Positions 45,329 through 53,731 of a stretch of DNA of 64,000 nt are shown one piece after another. Source of the DNA: an uncultured Rhizobiaceae group bacterium (GTDB lineage: Bacteria; Pseudomonadota; Alphaproteobacteria; Rhizobiales; Rhizobiaceae). The notes under the pieces were generated by a model that was not told the DNA's origin, searched no databases, and worked only from the letters and a program-made list of their open reading frames with translations. The stretch's first letter is position 1, and every line of letters starts with the position of its first letter. The stretch spans positions 302,762-366,761 of the forward strand of contig CALHBJ010000008.1 of NCBI GenBank assembly GCA_937930845.1, in the 5' to 3' direction. A program made the position numbers and the translations under genes.

Positions 45329-45805
45329 TCAACGCTTTGGTTTCGCCAGCAGAAAATCCGGGCCTCGCCGGGGAAACAATTGATCAGGGGCTGTGGTGAA
45401 GCTGGATTGGGGGAGCATCATGTCGCGCAGCGTATGACCATCCAGCGTTTCCAAAAATGCATTTAAGGCATTGTTGAGCGGGCCGGGCAATTTGCAAAAT
45501 TGCGAGATGATGCATTGATTATCCGCACCAAAACACTCCACCAATCGAAAATCAGGTTCGGTGAGACGCACCAGTTCGCCCAGGTTGATTTCTTCGGGCT
45601 TCTTACCAAGCTTTATCCCGCCGGACCTGCCACGAACCGCATGAATATACCCCTCCGTGGAGAGCAGGTGCACGATTTTCATCAGGTGACCCTTTGACAA
45701 ACTGAACGTCTTTTGAATTTCAGCAATCGTCGTCAACTTGTCATCATGCGCTGCCGTATAAAGCAGGATTCGCAGCGCATAGTCTGTAAAATTTGTCAGC
45801 CTCAT
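45329..45805 (-). CDS. nsrR: Rrf2-family Fe-S regulator, NsrR-like
   Basis: A 158-aa Rrf2 winged-helix regulator: MRLTNFTDYALRILLYTA, helix-turn-helix IAEIQKTFSLSKGHLMKIVH, and wing GYIHAVRGRSGGIKLGKKPEEI. Three cluster cysteines (Cys91, Cys98, Cys104) are spaced as in NsrR. NsrR senses nitric oxide through a 4Fe-4S cluster and represses NO-detoxification genes. Neighbouring truncated haemoglobin, DUF1971 and cbb3 genes fit that regulon. RirA or another Rrf2 paralogue is the main alternative; the N-terminal TDYALR points to NsrR. Confidence 0.85.
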   Translation of the reverse strand: MRLTNFTDYALRILLYTAAHDDKLTTIAEIQKTFSLSKGHLMKIVHLLSTEGYIHAVRGRSGGIKLGKKPEEINLGELVRLTEPDFRLVECFGADNQCIISQFCKLPGPLNNALNAFLETLDGHTLRDMMLPQSSFTTAPDQLFPRRGPDFLLAKPKR

Positions 45806-46201
45806 TCAGCACCCTGAACAGCCCGATAGTGACATTTTCTCAAAACTTTCCCTCCCAGAATTGAGACCCACCTTATGTCAATCGCGGACAAAAATATAGT
45901 ATAAGTCGATGTTAAACGCACCCTCGTTCATAGAAGAATATTAATCCGCGGCCAGCACATAAACCCGGTCTGCCCAACGCTGTGTCCGTCGTCAGGGCAG
46001 ATCATAAATTTTCAAGGAAAGCCCTCATTTAAGCGCGACGCATCGAAACCCCTTGCGTGATGATTTGGTCACATGCGAAGTTCAAATTTGCTAAATTTTC
46101 CCTAACGACTGCTTTCAAAGTCAGTCGGTGTTTTTCCATATATTTAATACGTTATACCTATATTAAGAATTCAAAAATAATAAGTATAACTGGAATGAAT
46201 A
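45806..46201. other. 396-bp gene-free stretch before the MoxR-vWA island
   Basis: No gene or RNA is recognised. The left half should hold the nsrR promoter. The right half (about 46100-46200) is clearly AT-rich (ATATATTTAATACGTTATACCTATATTAAG) and probably holds the promoter of the 525-aa protein gene, which is preceded by GGAATGAATA. It marks the boundary between conserved respiration genes and accessory DNA; no att-like repeat was spotted. Confidence 0.4.
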
Positions 46202-47779
46202 ATGTCGCTTGTCTCTCAAGCTTCCTCAATTTGCAAAAAATTGCCCTTAATCAGTAAGCCACAGAAGTCTTCAGGATCTGTGAGCCAGGTCAATGGGATC
46301 ATGTTTGTTTCCAAGCCGCGCGGCGCAAAAGACGACATCGTCCGTACAGCTAGGAGCCGGGATGAGGCTCAAGTATTTGCGAAAACTTCGGCATTAATTG
46401 TTGAAAATAGAAGCAAATTTCTGCCCCGAACAGGTGTGCCAGTTAGAACACGACAGCATGTCATTTTCAATTTTGAGGAAAATGAGATCGTCATCCTGAT
46501 GCCTTTGGCGTTGGAATCCGAGAAGTTGGTACTCAATCTGCCCGTGAAGCGAGATAAGATCACCGCTTGCAACGCGAATGTATTACTGCCTGAAGCAAGT
46601 GCATATAGGCCCATTAAGGTGATGAAGCCAAAGAAGCGAGCCGAATATATCCAGACACTTTGCCTCGCAATTGAAAGCTTGTCGCTTTTAGATATTCAGA
46701 ACCCATTATTTGTTCGACGCTATCCATCTTTACAGAATATCTCGACGAAGTTGCTGGAGATAGCACGTAAGAAAATTGATGAATTTCAAGCCCCTATGGA
46801 AGAAGAATTCGCGAATACTGCAGCGTTTCAGAAATCTCTAAATCAAGTGCCTGCAGGAGTATTTGTGGTGGGTTTCGGGGGTTTGAAAAGCAATTGGGAC
46901 TACGGGGCAATTGTTATCCATGAAGGCTTAGAGCCTTTGAAGCCGGGCGAACGCGTCTATGCCTTGACGCAAGAACACTCACAGATTCTTTCTAACGCCC
47001 TAAGCGATGGCAGCGCACATGCGCGTGTTGCTGCAATGCGCCTCCTGGATAAGGTCCCAATTGATCACCCGGCTGCTTTGCCTGCTGACATTGCCCGCAA
47101 CTATAAATTGTTCAAAGCTGGCGGGAACGTCCTGGCCCGACTTGAAGCGCTCAAAGAGATGTCAGAAGAGGACAAAATCGGCGAAGTCTTCCTTCTCGAT
47201 CATAAAATGATCGACACATATAGCAGCTACAAATTGCCATATGGGTACGAATACGGAGGGCCCTGGCACGACATCCTGGCGAGACACCCATTGGCTCTCT
47301 CAAGACGACGCTCGTCCCTGCCTCGACGACCTCCCGCCGATCTTATTACGCTCGACAGGATTCTATGCGTATCCAGCAAAGCAAAATCCGTTCTTGAAGA
47401 ACTCAATTTGGGCACATCCAAATTTCACCATATACAAAAAACCGACGACTATTGGGCAATGGAGATCACCGAACAAAAAACCGGTCCAATTCCTGATGAA
47501 AGCCTTTATCAGGATGTCAACAACGGTATTAGAACACTGCGGCAAGCCAATGGGAAAAATTTTCATTACGATGAGGAGGTCGGCTATTTGGCGAAGAGAG
47601 CAAGATTTGGATCGGTGAATATGCTTGGTCCAGACGTCTGGTTGTGTAAAAAATTTTCGTTGACTTCCCGCAGATATACACCAGCAATCGTATTCTCGAT
47701 GGAAGCAATCACGGCGCTGAGAAAGGCCAAATGTAAATGGTACAAGCGAGTTCATACCGCGCGGGTAGTTGACCTATGA
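46202..47779 (+). CDS. Unknown 525-aa protein, first gene of MoxR-vWA island
   Basis: I do not recognise the N-terminal 380 residues. No signal peptide or membrane segment is visible, so it is probably cytoplasmic. Two C-terminal elements, RILCVSSKAKSVLEELNLG (386-404) and DVW plus PAIVFSMEAITALRKAK (478-510), resemble the paired layout of DUF1629/Imm11 immunity-type domains (a strand-helix ending in LEEL-x-x-x, then a terminal strand-helix). That resemblance is from memory and weak. It is followed after 83 bp by the MoxR gene, then the metallopeptidase-vWA gene. The position fits a vWA-MoxR-associated third component. Codon use is AT-richer than in the cco genes, suggesting transfer. Confidence 0.75.
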   Translation: MSLVSQASSICKKLPLISKPQKSSGSVSQVNGIMFVSKPRGAKDDIVRTARSRDEAQVFAKTSALIVENRSKFLPRTGVPVRTRQHVIFNFEENEIVILMPLALESEKLVLNLPVKRDKITACNANVLLPEASAYRPIKVMKPKKRAEYIQTLCLAIESLSLLDIQNPLFVRRYPSLQNISTKLLEIARKKIDEFQAPMEEEFANTAAFQKSLNQVPAGVFVVGFGGLKSNWDYGAIVIHEGLEPLKPGERVYALTQEHSQILSNALSDGSAHARVAAMRLLDKVPIDHPAALPADIARNYKLFKAGGNVLARLEALKEMSEEDKIGEVFLLDHKMIDTYSSYKLPYGYEYGGPWHDILARHPLALSRRRSSLPRRPPADLITLDRILCVSSKAKSVLEELNLGTSKFHHIQKTDDYWAMEITEQKTGPIPDESLYQDVNNGIRTLRQANGKNFHYDEEVGYLAKRARFGSVNMLGPDVWLCKKFSLTSRRYTPAIVFSMEAITALRKAKCKWYKRVHTARVVDL

Positions 47780-47862
47780 GGATACCAACTACCTTGGTAC
47801 GGCGCTGCGCAGTGACGCATGCAGAAGCCGCATAAACTTCCCAAGAACGAAAGCTGCTAAAC

Positions 47863-48987
47863 ATGAGCGTGAACGCGACCAATATCAGTGCCGGGCAGGC
47901 GTTGGCTATGCTGAAGGCTGGTTGGCAGGCCCAAGAGCAGGGAGGATTGACCGCGTCATGGATGCTACATGGCAAGCCGGGTATTGGAAAAACCCAAGTA
48001 GCAGAGAGTCTGGCAAAGTATATGGGCGGTAAACTCTATGACGTACGTTTAACGACGATCGACCCCTCGGATTTGCGCGGGCTACCGTATTATGACCATG
48101 CTGAGAAGCTGACAAAATGGTATCGCCCCGAAGACCTACCAAGTGATGCGGTGCCGGCGGTTTTGTTTTTGGATGAATTGTCGGCTGCACCAGAACACAT
48201 ACAGCCTACTGTATATGGGCTGTTACAAGAACGGCGGGTGGGGCAACATGTGTTACCGGACAACGTCATGATCGTCGCAGCCGGGAATCGCGTGGAAGAC
48301 GGTGCTGTGGCTTATGAGATGGGAACTGCGATCGCCGACCGTTTGATCCACTTGAATGTTGAGCCAGATCTGGATGACTGGATCGACAACTATGCCGTCA
48401 AGAAGGGCTTGCACCCTGCTGTGCCAGCATTTCTCAAAGTTCGACCTGACTATTTTGAAACAACCGTCCAATCAATGGAACAAGACCATATGATTGCGGC
48501 CACGCCTCGGTCTTGGGACCGAGTTTCATCGATCATGTTCTCTATCTCAGACCCAAAGTTGCGTCGCATCGCCATTGCAGGAACCCTTGGCGCACATATT
48601 TGTTCTGAGTTCTTTGTCGTTGCGGATGAAGTCGAGGCAACTGTTGCCGTGACCGAGATGGTTTCAATGCCGCGGCGCGACCGAGTAAAACTATATCCAG
48701 ACACCATGCATGGGCTTCAAGCGATGGTTTTTGGTCTTGTTGGTTTGGCAAACGAAAGCAATATGGACCCTGTCTTTGAAATACTAGTTGATACGATGGA
48801 TCTGGTGCATCTGCGCCCGAAAGAAGATAGCTTTCCGCGCCTCCCGCTCGCCGAATTGTCGACTTATGGCTTTGAGAGCGTCTTGTCGAAACTTCTGGAA
48901 GCAGGGCTTGGACTGGAGATTTTGGAGAACCCAATTTATCAGTCCTACAGTGCAAAGCGGCGGGAACTAGGCTTGGAGATTGGATGA
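47863..48987 (+). CDS. MoxR-like AAA+ ATPase
   Basis: A 374-aa AAA+ ATPase of the MoxR type. Walker A is GKPGIGKTQ (Lys43, Thr44), Walker B is LFLDELSAAP (Asp104-Glu105), sensor 1 is MIVAAGNRVED (Asn142) and a sensor-2 arginine is in TPRSWDRV. The insert DPSDLRGLPYYDHAEKLTKWYRP after Walker A is typical of the MoxR branch paired with DUF2201 proteins. MoxR ATPases act as chaperones that remodel a target with their vWA partner. It overlaps the downstream metallopeptidase-vWA gene by 8 bp if the TTG start there is used. Confidence 0.9.
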   Translation: MSVNATNISAGQALAMLKAGWQAQEQGGLTASWMLHGKPGIGKTQVAESLAKYMGGKLYDVRLTTIDPSDLRGLPYYDHAEKLTKWYRPEDLPSDAVPAVLFLDELSAAPEHIQPTVYGLLQERRVGQHVLPDNVMIVAAGNRVEDGAVAYEMGTAIADRLIHLNVEPDLDDWIDNYAVKKGLHPAVPAFLKVRPDYFETTVQSMEQDHMIAATPRSWDRVSSIMFSISDPKLRRIAIAGTLGAHICSEFFVVADEVEATVAVTEMVSMPRRDRVKLYPDTMHGLQAMVFGLVGLANESNMDPVFEILVDTMDLVHLRPKEDSFPRLPLAELSTYGFESVLSKLLEAGLGLEILENPIYQSYSAKRRELGLEIG

Positions 48988-50440
48988 TCTGCATGATCAA
49001 TTTTCTTGCAACAGCCATGCGCTGATCAAAAAGATGGCTCGCGTTAATTTAGATCGCCACTCCGAACGCGCCACTGTGCCGCTTCGCGTGTTGGCTGAAA
49101 AAGATCCGTGTTTCGCATCTCTTTCTTTGTTCTGTCACCACCGCGATAGTGACAAAGATTTTGCGTCCGCATGGACAGACGGTAAGACGGTATTCTACAG
49201 CAAGGCCTTCGCAGATTGGAAGCAATCTGAGAAAGTTGCCGTATGCGCACACGAGATCATGCATGTCGCTTTCGGCCACATTCAACGCGGCAAGAGGCTC
49301 CAACAACGATTTGGGCACCGATACCGTCCTAAGCTCTTCAACATCGTAACCGATGCCATCATAAATGAGACCTTAAGAGAGGCTGGCTACAGGATTCCGA
49401 AGGAAGGCGTATTCCTCTGCGAACTGTTGCAAGTGATTTTTGAGGAGGAAGTCGCTGTCAAAGATGCGCTCAGCAAATGGGCTGCAGAAAGCTTATATGT
49501 GTTGATTGACACTTATGTGGATGCGATCTCATTTTCTGTTCAAGAGCTGTGTACATGTGCCGGCGAAGGGGGTGGGGCTGCAGTCACCTCCGCCGAACAA
49601 AGCCTGTACGATGATACAGATGATAGTGGGCTAATCTGTGCAACCTGTGAACAACCTATCTCGGCCTCCGCGGTGGCGGCAACATACCATTATGCTGCGA
49701 CCAAAGGATATCATAACGATATAGACACCAGCACTTACCAAGATCCTCTTTCCCCAGAAGCAGAGCAAGCGGAATCGGATTGGCAAGAGCGAACATTGCG
49801 CGCCTTCGCAACCGGTCAAGTGGCGGGACGTGGCGTCGGTACGCTCGGCCACCTGCTCGCGGATTTACCTAAATCTACCACACCTTGGGAATCGATCTTA
49901 CGCACAACAATTCGTAAAGCAGTTTCGCATCAAAGGAAGATCAGTTTTAGCAAGCCAACGCGTCGCTGGCTGGCAATGGACGCTGATGCACAAGCACGAG
50001 GATTGTCGCAACCAGCATTCGAACCAGGCCTTCATCCTGGCAGATCTTCTCATCGCGTGGCCGTCGGCCTCGATGTATCAGGGTCGATAAGCGATGTATT
50101 GCTAGAGAAATTTGCCGCCGAGGTTGTCGCAATTGGCAAACGGACGGGGGCAGAAATTCATGTCCTCGTTTTTGATACCAAAGTTATCTCGCATACAAAA
50201 ATGAAACACGGTAGCTGGCAAGATCAAATCACATGTATCGAATTTGGGAGGGGCGGTGGAACAGATTTTCATGATGTCATTGAACAAGCGCAGGAACTGC
50301 ATCCTTCGATTATCGTTGTTCTAACAGACCTTTATGGACCAATGGGAAAAGCGCCCGGACCTATTCCTGTTCTATGGGTATGTCCAAGCATGGATGTACC
50401 CCAGCCTAAATTTGGAAAGGTTTTACACTTATTTTCCTGA
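48980..50440 (+). CDS. Metallopeptidase-like plus vWA domain protein (DUF2201 type)
   Basis: Up to 486 aa. The N-terminal domain has HEIMHVAFGH (91-100), a zinc-protease HExxH-x-x-x-x-x-H arrangement. A middle insertion carries Cys191, Cys193, Cys220 and Cys223, which could form a zinc knuckle. The C-terminal vWA domain has a complete MIDAS: Asp365-x-Ser367-x-Ser369 (LDVSGSI), Thr428 (GGGTDF) and Asp450 (VLTDLYG). The first possible start is TTG 48980, overlapping the MoxR gene by 8 bp; ATG 49034 is the alternative. Such proteins pair with MoxR ATPases, so the two probably form a complex. The real target is unknown. Confidence 0.88.
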   Translation: MDDLHDQFSCNSHALIKKMARVNLDRHSERATVPLRVLAEKDPCFASLSLFCHHRDSDKDFASAWTDGKTVFYSKAFADWKQSEKVAVCAHEIMHVAFGHIQRGKRLQQRFGHRYRPKLFNIVTDAIINETLREAGYRIPKEGVFLCELLQVIFEEEVAVKDALSKWAAESLYVLIDTYVDAISFSVQELCTCAGEGGGAAVTSAEQSLYDDTDDSGLICATCEQPISASAVAATYHYAATKGYHNDIDTSTYQDPLSPEAEQAESDWQERTLRAFATGQVAGRGVGTLGHLLADLPKSTTPWESILRTTIRKAVSHQRKISFSKPTRRWLAMDADAQARGLSQPAFEPGLHPGRSSHRVAVGLDVSGSISDVLLEKFAAEVVAIGKRTGAEIHVLVFDTKVISHTKMKHGSWQDQITCIEFGRGGGTDFHDVIEQAQELHPSIIVVLTDLYGPMGKAPGPIPVLWVCPSMDVPQPKFGKVLHLFS

Positions 50441-50585
50441 ATGCACTTCGAGATTGACCTACACTCTAATTGGGCAAAAGAAGGCTGATGACTGGTTTGA
50501 GAGAGATTTGGCAACAACAGAAATCTGCATCCGTTTTCGTCAACCTCCGTTAGAGGAAAGGTTTGAGCCGCATGTGGCCGCTGAT

Positions 50586-50622
50586 TGACCTGAGACCCAG
50601 CTCTCCTCCAGTCATTTGGAGA
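50586..50622 (+). repeat. 37-bp insertion-sequence end, copy 1
   Basis: A 37-bp sequence beginning TGACCTGAGACCCAGCTCTC recurs at 63862-63898 in the same orientation with one mismatch. At the second copy it is followed by the C-terminal part of an IS3-family transposase gene, so it is the terminus of that element. Here the body of the element is missing and a different IS3 remnant follows. Confidence 0.85.
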
Positions 50623-50691
50623 CCGCGCCTCAGATCTGAGCTGCTCCCCGTTTTTGGACCACCCGGCTGGAGTATTTTCCGGGGTTATTGC

Positions 50692-50946
50692 TCAGGGTGC
50701 GGATGCGCCATCTGAGCAGTTTGTCAGTGATATCGGCGGTTTGTTGCCGATGGCACTGTGGGGTCGAACGGTGTTGTAGTCTCTTCGCCAAGCTTCCAGT
50801 TTTTGGCGGGCGTCGTCAAGGTTCATGAACCAGTGAGCGTTCAAGCATTCACTTCGGAAGCTGCCATTGAAGCTTTCGATGAAGGCGTTGTCGGTCGGTT
50901 TGCCAGGGCGTGAGAAGTCCAAGATGATGTCGTTTGTTCCATCCAA
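50692..50946 (-). pseudogene. IS3-family transposase OrfB fragment (C-terminal)
   Basis: The leftward frame encodes DFSRPGKPTDNAFIESFNG, then SECLNAHWFMNLDDARQKLEAWRRDYNTVRPHSAIGNKPP. This is the end of the DDE integrase core (the glutamate of the triad in NAFIESFNG) and C-terminus of an IS3-family OrfB. The natural frame should extend about 200 residues upstream, but homology stops near 50935 and unrelated sequence follows, so it is truncated and inactive. About 230 bp to its right (50947-51178) hold nothing recognisable. Confidence 0.88.
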
Positions 50947-51178
50947 AATTCTTGGCTAATCTGGCGGGCGAAAGGAGAATTTTAAAGGAGATCAACGCCC
51001 TTACGAGGAGCTGATGGGGCGCTGGCTTCCATTTTTCTATTTGACGTGATCGATTGTGTATTCTCGATTGCGGTGAAGCGGAAAATTGAAGGGATGCTTT
51101 CCACCGGTCGGGCTCGCGAACCGGTCTCATACACCACGCATAGGCCAAGCTAACGAAGCGGGCACCCAAAATTGACGA

Positions 51179-52240
51179 TTACAGACCTGTTCGCTCATTC
51201 AGTTTTAGAATATCAACAATGCCAAAAATGCTTCTCATTTCTTGGACAATGGTTTGTGTCTCTTGTTGAAAGGTCGCTTCATCACGTATCGATGACGCTT
51301 CAAAATGATTGTGTTTGCAGGAGATCATCAACAGCAATTTGTTGTTTGAAAAACTGGCCTCGATAGAAGTGCCACCGTAGAGATTTTGAAGCTCCATCAA
51401 CTGCTCCATGAAAGTGGTCGAAAGCAAATATCTAGCTTCAACTTGATCGTTCGATAGAACTTCGAATGCACGCTCGAAACGTGGGTCTTCAAGCGCCACA
51501 TGTTCAAGGGAATTGAATGTATTTTTGAACCAGTTCGAGACTTTGCCAGCGTCACGTCTGACAATCGTTTTGCCGCTAAACTGCTTATTCATGCCCAGCA
51601 CGATGCAAACGCCATCGAAAACAGTCACTGTTCGACTGGATTTACCAAATCCCTTTTGTTTGCGCAGTCTGGCTTCCACGAGCTCGATTGAGACGCCGGA
51701 ATAGAGACCTTTGACGTAGTCCTCCATATCAGCATCACTATGACTGGGCACAATATCGGACCATTCCAAGTCGGCCATTTTTATGGGGCTTTTGCTGGAA
51801 TATTCGAAATCACGCCCGAAAAAGGCAAAGATTTTTGGATAGACCGTAGCTTTGACTTGGCCCTTATAGTGACTAACGGGCTTGCCGATGAGTATCCAAG
51901 CGACAAATCCGATGGCACCGCAGGCAAGGAAGATAAATTTGACCCCGTCAAAATTCTTCGGCAGATGGGCGTAACCCAACCAGACAATGGCACATATCAA
52001 AAGACCGGCAATAGGCATGATAATCTTAGCTCTGGTCCGCGCGCTTTGGATTGCTGCCTTTCGCTTCAGTTCAAAATCCTGAGCGTGTGGATGAACAAAC
52101 TCTGCGTAATGACTTTTCAACGCGGCTTCGCCAGTCCAATTTAGAGAGTCAGTTCCATCCGAAGAAGATGCGATCGGGTGTATTCCTGCTTCATTGGATG
52201 GCGAAACCGGGGCGAAAGAACTCATAAGCGTGCTGTTCAT
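51179..52240 (-). CDS. DUF3137 membrane protein
   Basis: A 353-aa protein with two membrane segments (IIMPIAGLLICAIVWLGYA and FIFLACGAIGFVAWILIG) after an N-terminal cytoplasmic stretch. The DUF3137 core has GVSIELVEARLRKQKGFGKSSRTVTVFDGVCIV, then FKNTFNSLEHVALEDPRFERAFEV. DUF3137 proteins are almost always encoded with LemA. Here the start codon overlaps the lemA stop by 4 bp (ATGA). No biochemical role is known; an envelope function is presumed. The pair stands alone between IS debris on both sides. Confidence 0.85.
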   Translation of the reverse strand: MNSTLMSSFAPVSPSNEAGIHPIASSSDGTDSLNWTGEAALKSHYAEFVHPHAQDFELKRKAAIQSARTRAKIIMPIAGLLICAIVWLGYAHLPKNFDGVKFIFLACGAIGFVAWILIGKPVSHYKGQVKATVYPKIFAFFGRDFEYSSKSPIKMADLEWSDIVPSHSDADMEDYVKGLYSGVSIELVEARLRKQKGFGKSSRTVTVFDGVCIVLGMNKQFSGKTIVRRDAGKVSNWFKNTFNSLEHVALEDPRFERAFEVLSNDQVEARYLLSTTFMEQLMELQNLYGGTSIEASFSNNKLLLMISCKHNHFEASSIRDEATFQQETQTIVQEMRSIFGIVDILKLNERTGL

Positions 52241-52848
52241 CGTGCTGGCTCCGTTAGATAGTCGCTGACATCAATGGACTTGCGCGCTTCACTTTCAGCG
52301 GCAAAATACGATACGGAGGAGACACCGGCGAGCTTTGCAATGAGGGTGCCGGGGAATATTTCTACTGCATTGTTAAGAGAGGTAGCGGCTGCGTTAAAGA
52401 AGCGGCGGCTGGCAGCGATGCGGGATTCAATCTCGTTAAATGTTGTCATGGCCTGAATCATCGTGGCATCGGACTTCAGTTCCGGGTAATTTTCCACTTG
52501 GGCTAGCAGCCCGCTCATTTTGACTGAGATCTGACTCTCTGCTGCAAGCCTTTCACCCAAACCATTAGAATCAGCCGTCCCGCCCAGACCTACTGCTTGC
52601 ATCCGTAAATTCGTGATCTCTTCCAAGAGACTGCGCTCATGCGCCATGAACTTCTGTGCCATTTTCAAAATGTTAGGAATAATGTCGAGACGCTGTTTCA
52701 AATGTACATCAATAGAACCCAAGGCTTCTCGAACCTTGTTACGGCACTGAATGATTTTCACATACCAGATCATAACGATGAAGGGTAAAAATCCCAAAAT
52801 GCCAAATGCTAGTAAATCCCAAATCCTGTAGAAATTATCAAATATCAC
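52237..52848 (-). CDS. lemA: LemA family protein
   Basis: A 203-aa protein with an N-terminal membrane anchor (LAFGILGFLPFIVMIWYVKII) and the LemA helical domain: GSIDVHLKQRLDIIPNILKMAQKFMAHE, ENYPELKSD, FNEIESRIAASRRFFNAA and the LNNAVEIFPG motif. It is anchored with the helical bundle facing the cytoplasm or periplasm. It is first in a two-gene operon with the DUF3137 gene. Its role in bacteria is unclear, with links to membrane stress. Confidence 0.9.
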   Translation of the reverse strand: MIFDNFYRIWDLLAFGILGFLPFIVMIWYVKIIQCRNKVREALGSIDVHLKQRLDIIPNILKMAQKFMAHERSLLEEITNLRMQAVGLGGTADSNGLGERLAAESQISVKMSGLLAQVENYPELKSDATMIQAMTTFNEIESRIAASRRFFNAAATSLNNAVEIFPGTLIAKLAGVSSVSYFAAESEARKSIDVSDYLTEPAR

Positions 52849-53213
52849 GATCTTCGCCCCAGTATTACTTATTTTTAAAGTGTATTTTAGAGCGAAAAGA
52901 TGAATTTTGATTAACTTGGAGCGGAACTCAATTGGGTGGATGTTTTGACCCTGCAGGATGAGTTAAGTATTTTGGGATTAGCAGACCGGGCGGTACGATC
53001 ATGTATCTGTCAATTTAGTGCGACGCAGAATGACCGAACGGTAGGAGCTTTCCTTCATCGCCTCTATCGAAAAGCCCGGTTCATCTTCTTGCAAGTGCTG
53101 CTCAAGTCAGGCCAATTTTTCAAATTGTCCAGTTTTTTGGTGCAGGATGCACTGATCTTGCCCTATTTGATGGACATCTAGACTAAGGCGCTATTAGCGC
53201 TTGGAGGTGTCAT
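52849..53213. other. Gene-free stretch next to IS debris
   Basis: It holds the presumed lemA promoter on the left. A 81-codon frame at 52936-53181 lacks a ribosome-binding site, and I see no known family or domain features in it. The inverted repeat AAGGCGCTATTAGCGCTTGG near 53183-53202 (arms GGCGCTA/TAGCGC) lies directly before the transposase fragment, possibly part of an IS terminus. Confidence 0.4.
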
Positions 53214-53327
53214 TTGACTAAACCGAAACGATACAAATGTGCCAGTTCTGAGTTCAAACGTGAAGCTATTTTGCGGTCGAGTGAAGGGGGAATGATGTTC
53301 CCCGTCAGTGCCCATGGAACATACTAG
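53214..53327 (+). pseudogene. IS3-family OrfA N-terminal fragment
   Basis: A 37-codon frame starting TTG 53214, preceded by GGAGGTG, encodes TKPKRYKCASSEFKREAILR then SSEGG before divergence and a stop. The pattern K-R-Y-x-x-SEFKREAILR is the start of the helix-turn-helix OrfA of IS3-type elements. Only about 25 codons are preserved. Confidence 0.7.
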
Positions 53328-53381
53328 GCTGATTGCTTAAGGGAGAGTTTTTGGCTCATCTTCACCACGTAGGAGTGAAGA

Positions 53382-53612
53382 ATGAGACATATACCCGAAC
53401 GCCATACCGATGCTGCTGACCGCACGGTGAAGGATATCCGTCGCAAGACGCGCAAGCGATATTCATCTGAAGACAAAATCAGGATCGTGCTGGCCGGTCT
53501 ACGCGGTGAGGATACGATTGCCGAGTTGTGCCGTCAGGAATACGCATTCCAATCGATCGCTTTGAGCGTTCAAGTCGGCTGTTGCGGAAAGTGCCGTCAG
53601 CCCAGAGTCTAA
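53382..53612 (+). pseudogene. IS3-family OrfA N-terminal fragment (second type)
   Basis: Starting ATG 53382, the frame encodes ERHTDAADRTVKDIRRKTRK, RYSSEDKIRIVLAGLRGED and TIAELCRQE, the N-terminus of an OrfA widespread in alphaproteobacteria. After about residue 53 the sequence no longer matches OrfA (the expected GI-x-x-x-x-YYKW is absent) and stops at 53612. It is a different element from the fragment 55 bp to the left, so this spot has been hit more than once. Confidence 0.8.
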
Positions 53613-53731
53613 AATCGGCCGCTGTCGTTGCGTTCGGCAGAAACCATCAAGCGAACATCGAAATCCAAGAAATAGGCTTCTGCTAGACGTCGTTTGGGAG
53701 ATCGCTAAGGCTCAGTCGCTGCATCTCGTGA

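Noticed and set aside
50334..50588. 84-codon frame overlapping the end of the vWA gene
   Set aside because: Mostly overlaps the conserved vWA C-terminus in another frame and has no ribosome-binding site.
52936..53181. 81-codon frame between lemA and the transposase stubs
   Set aside because: No ribosome-binding site, no recognised family, and located in IS debris.
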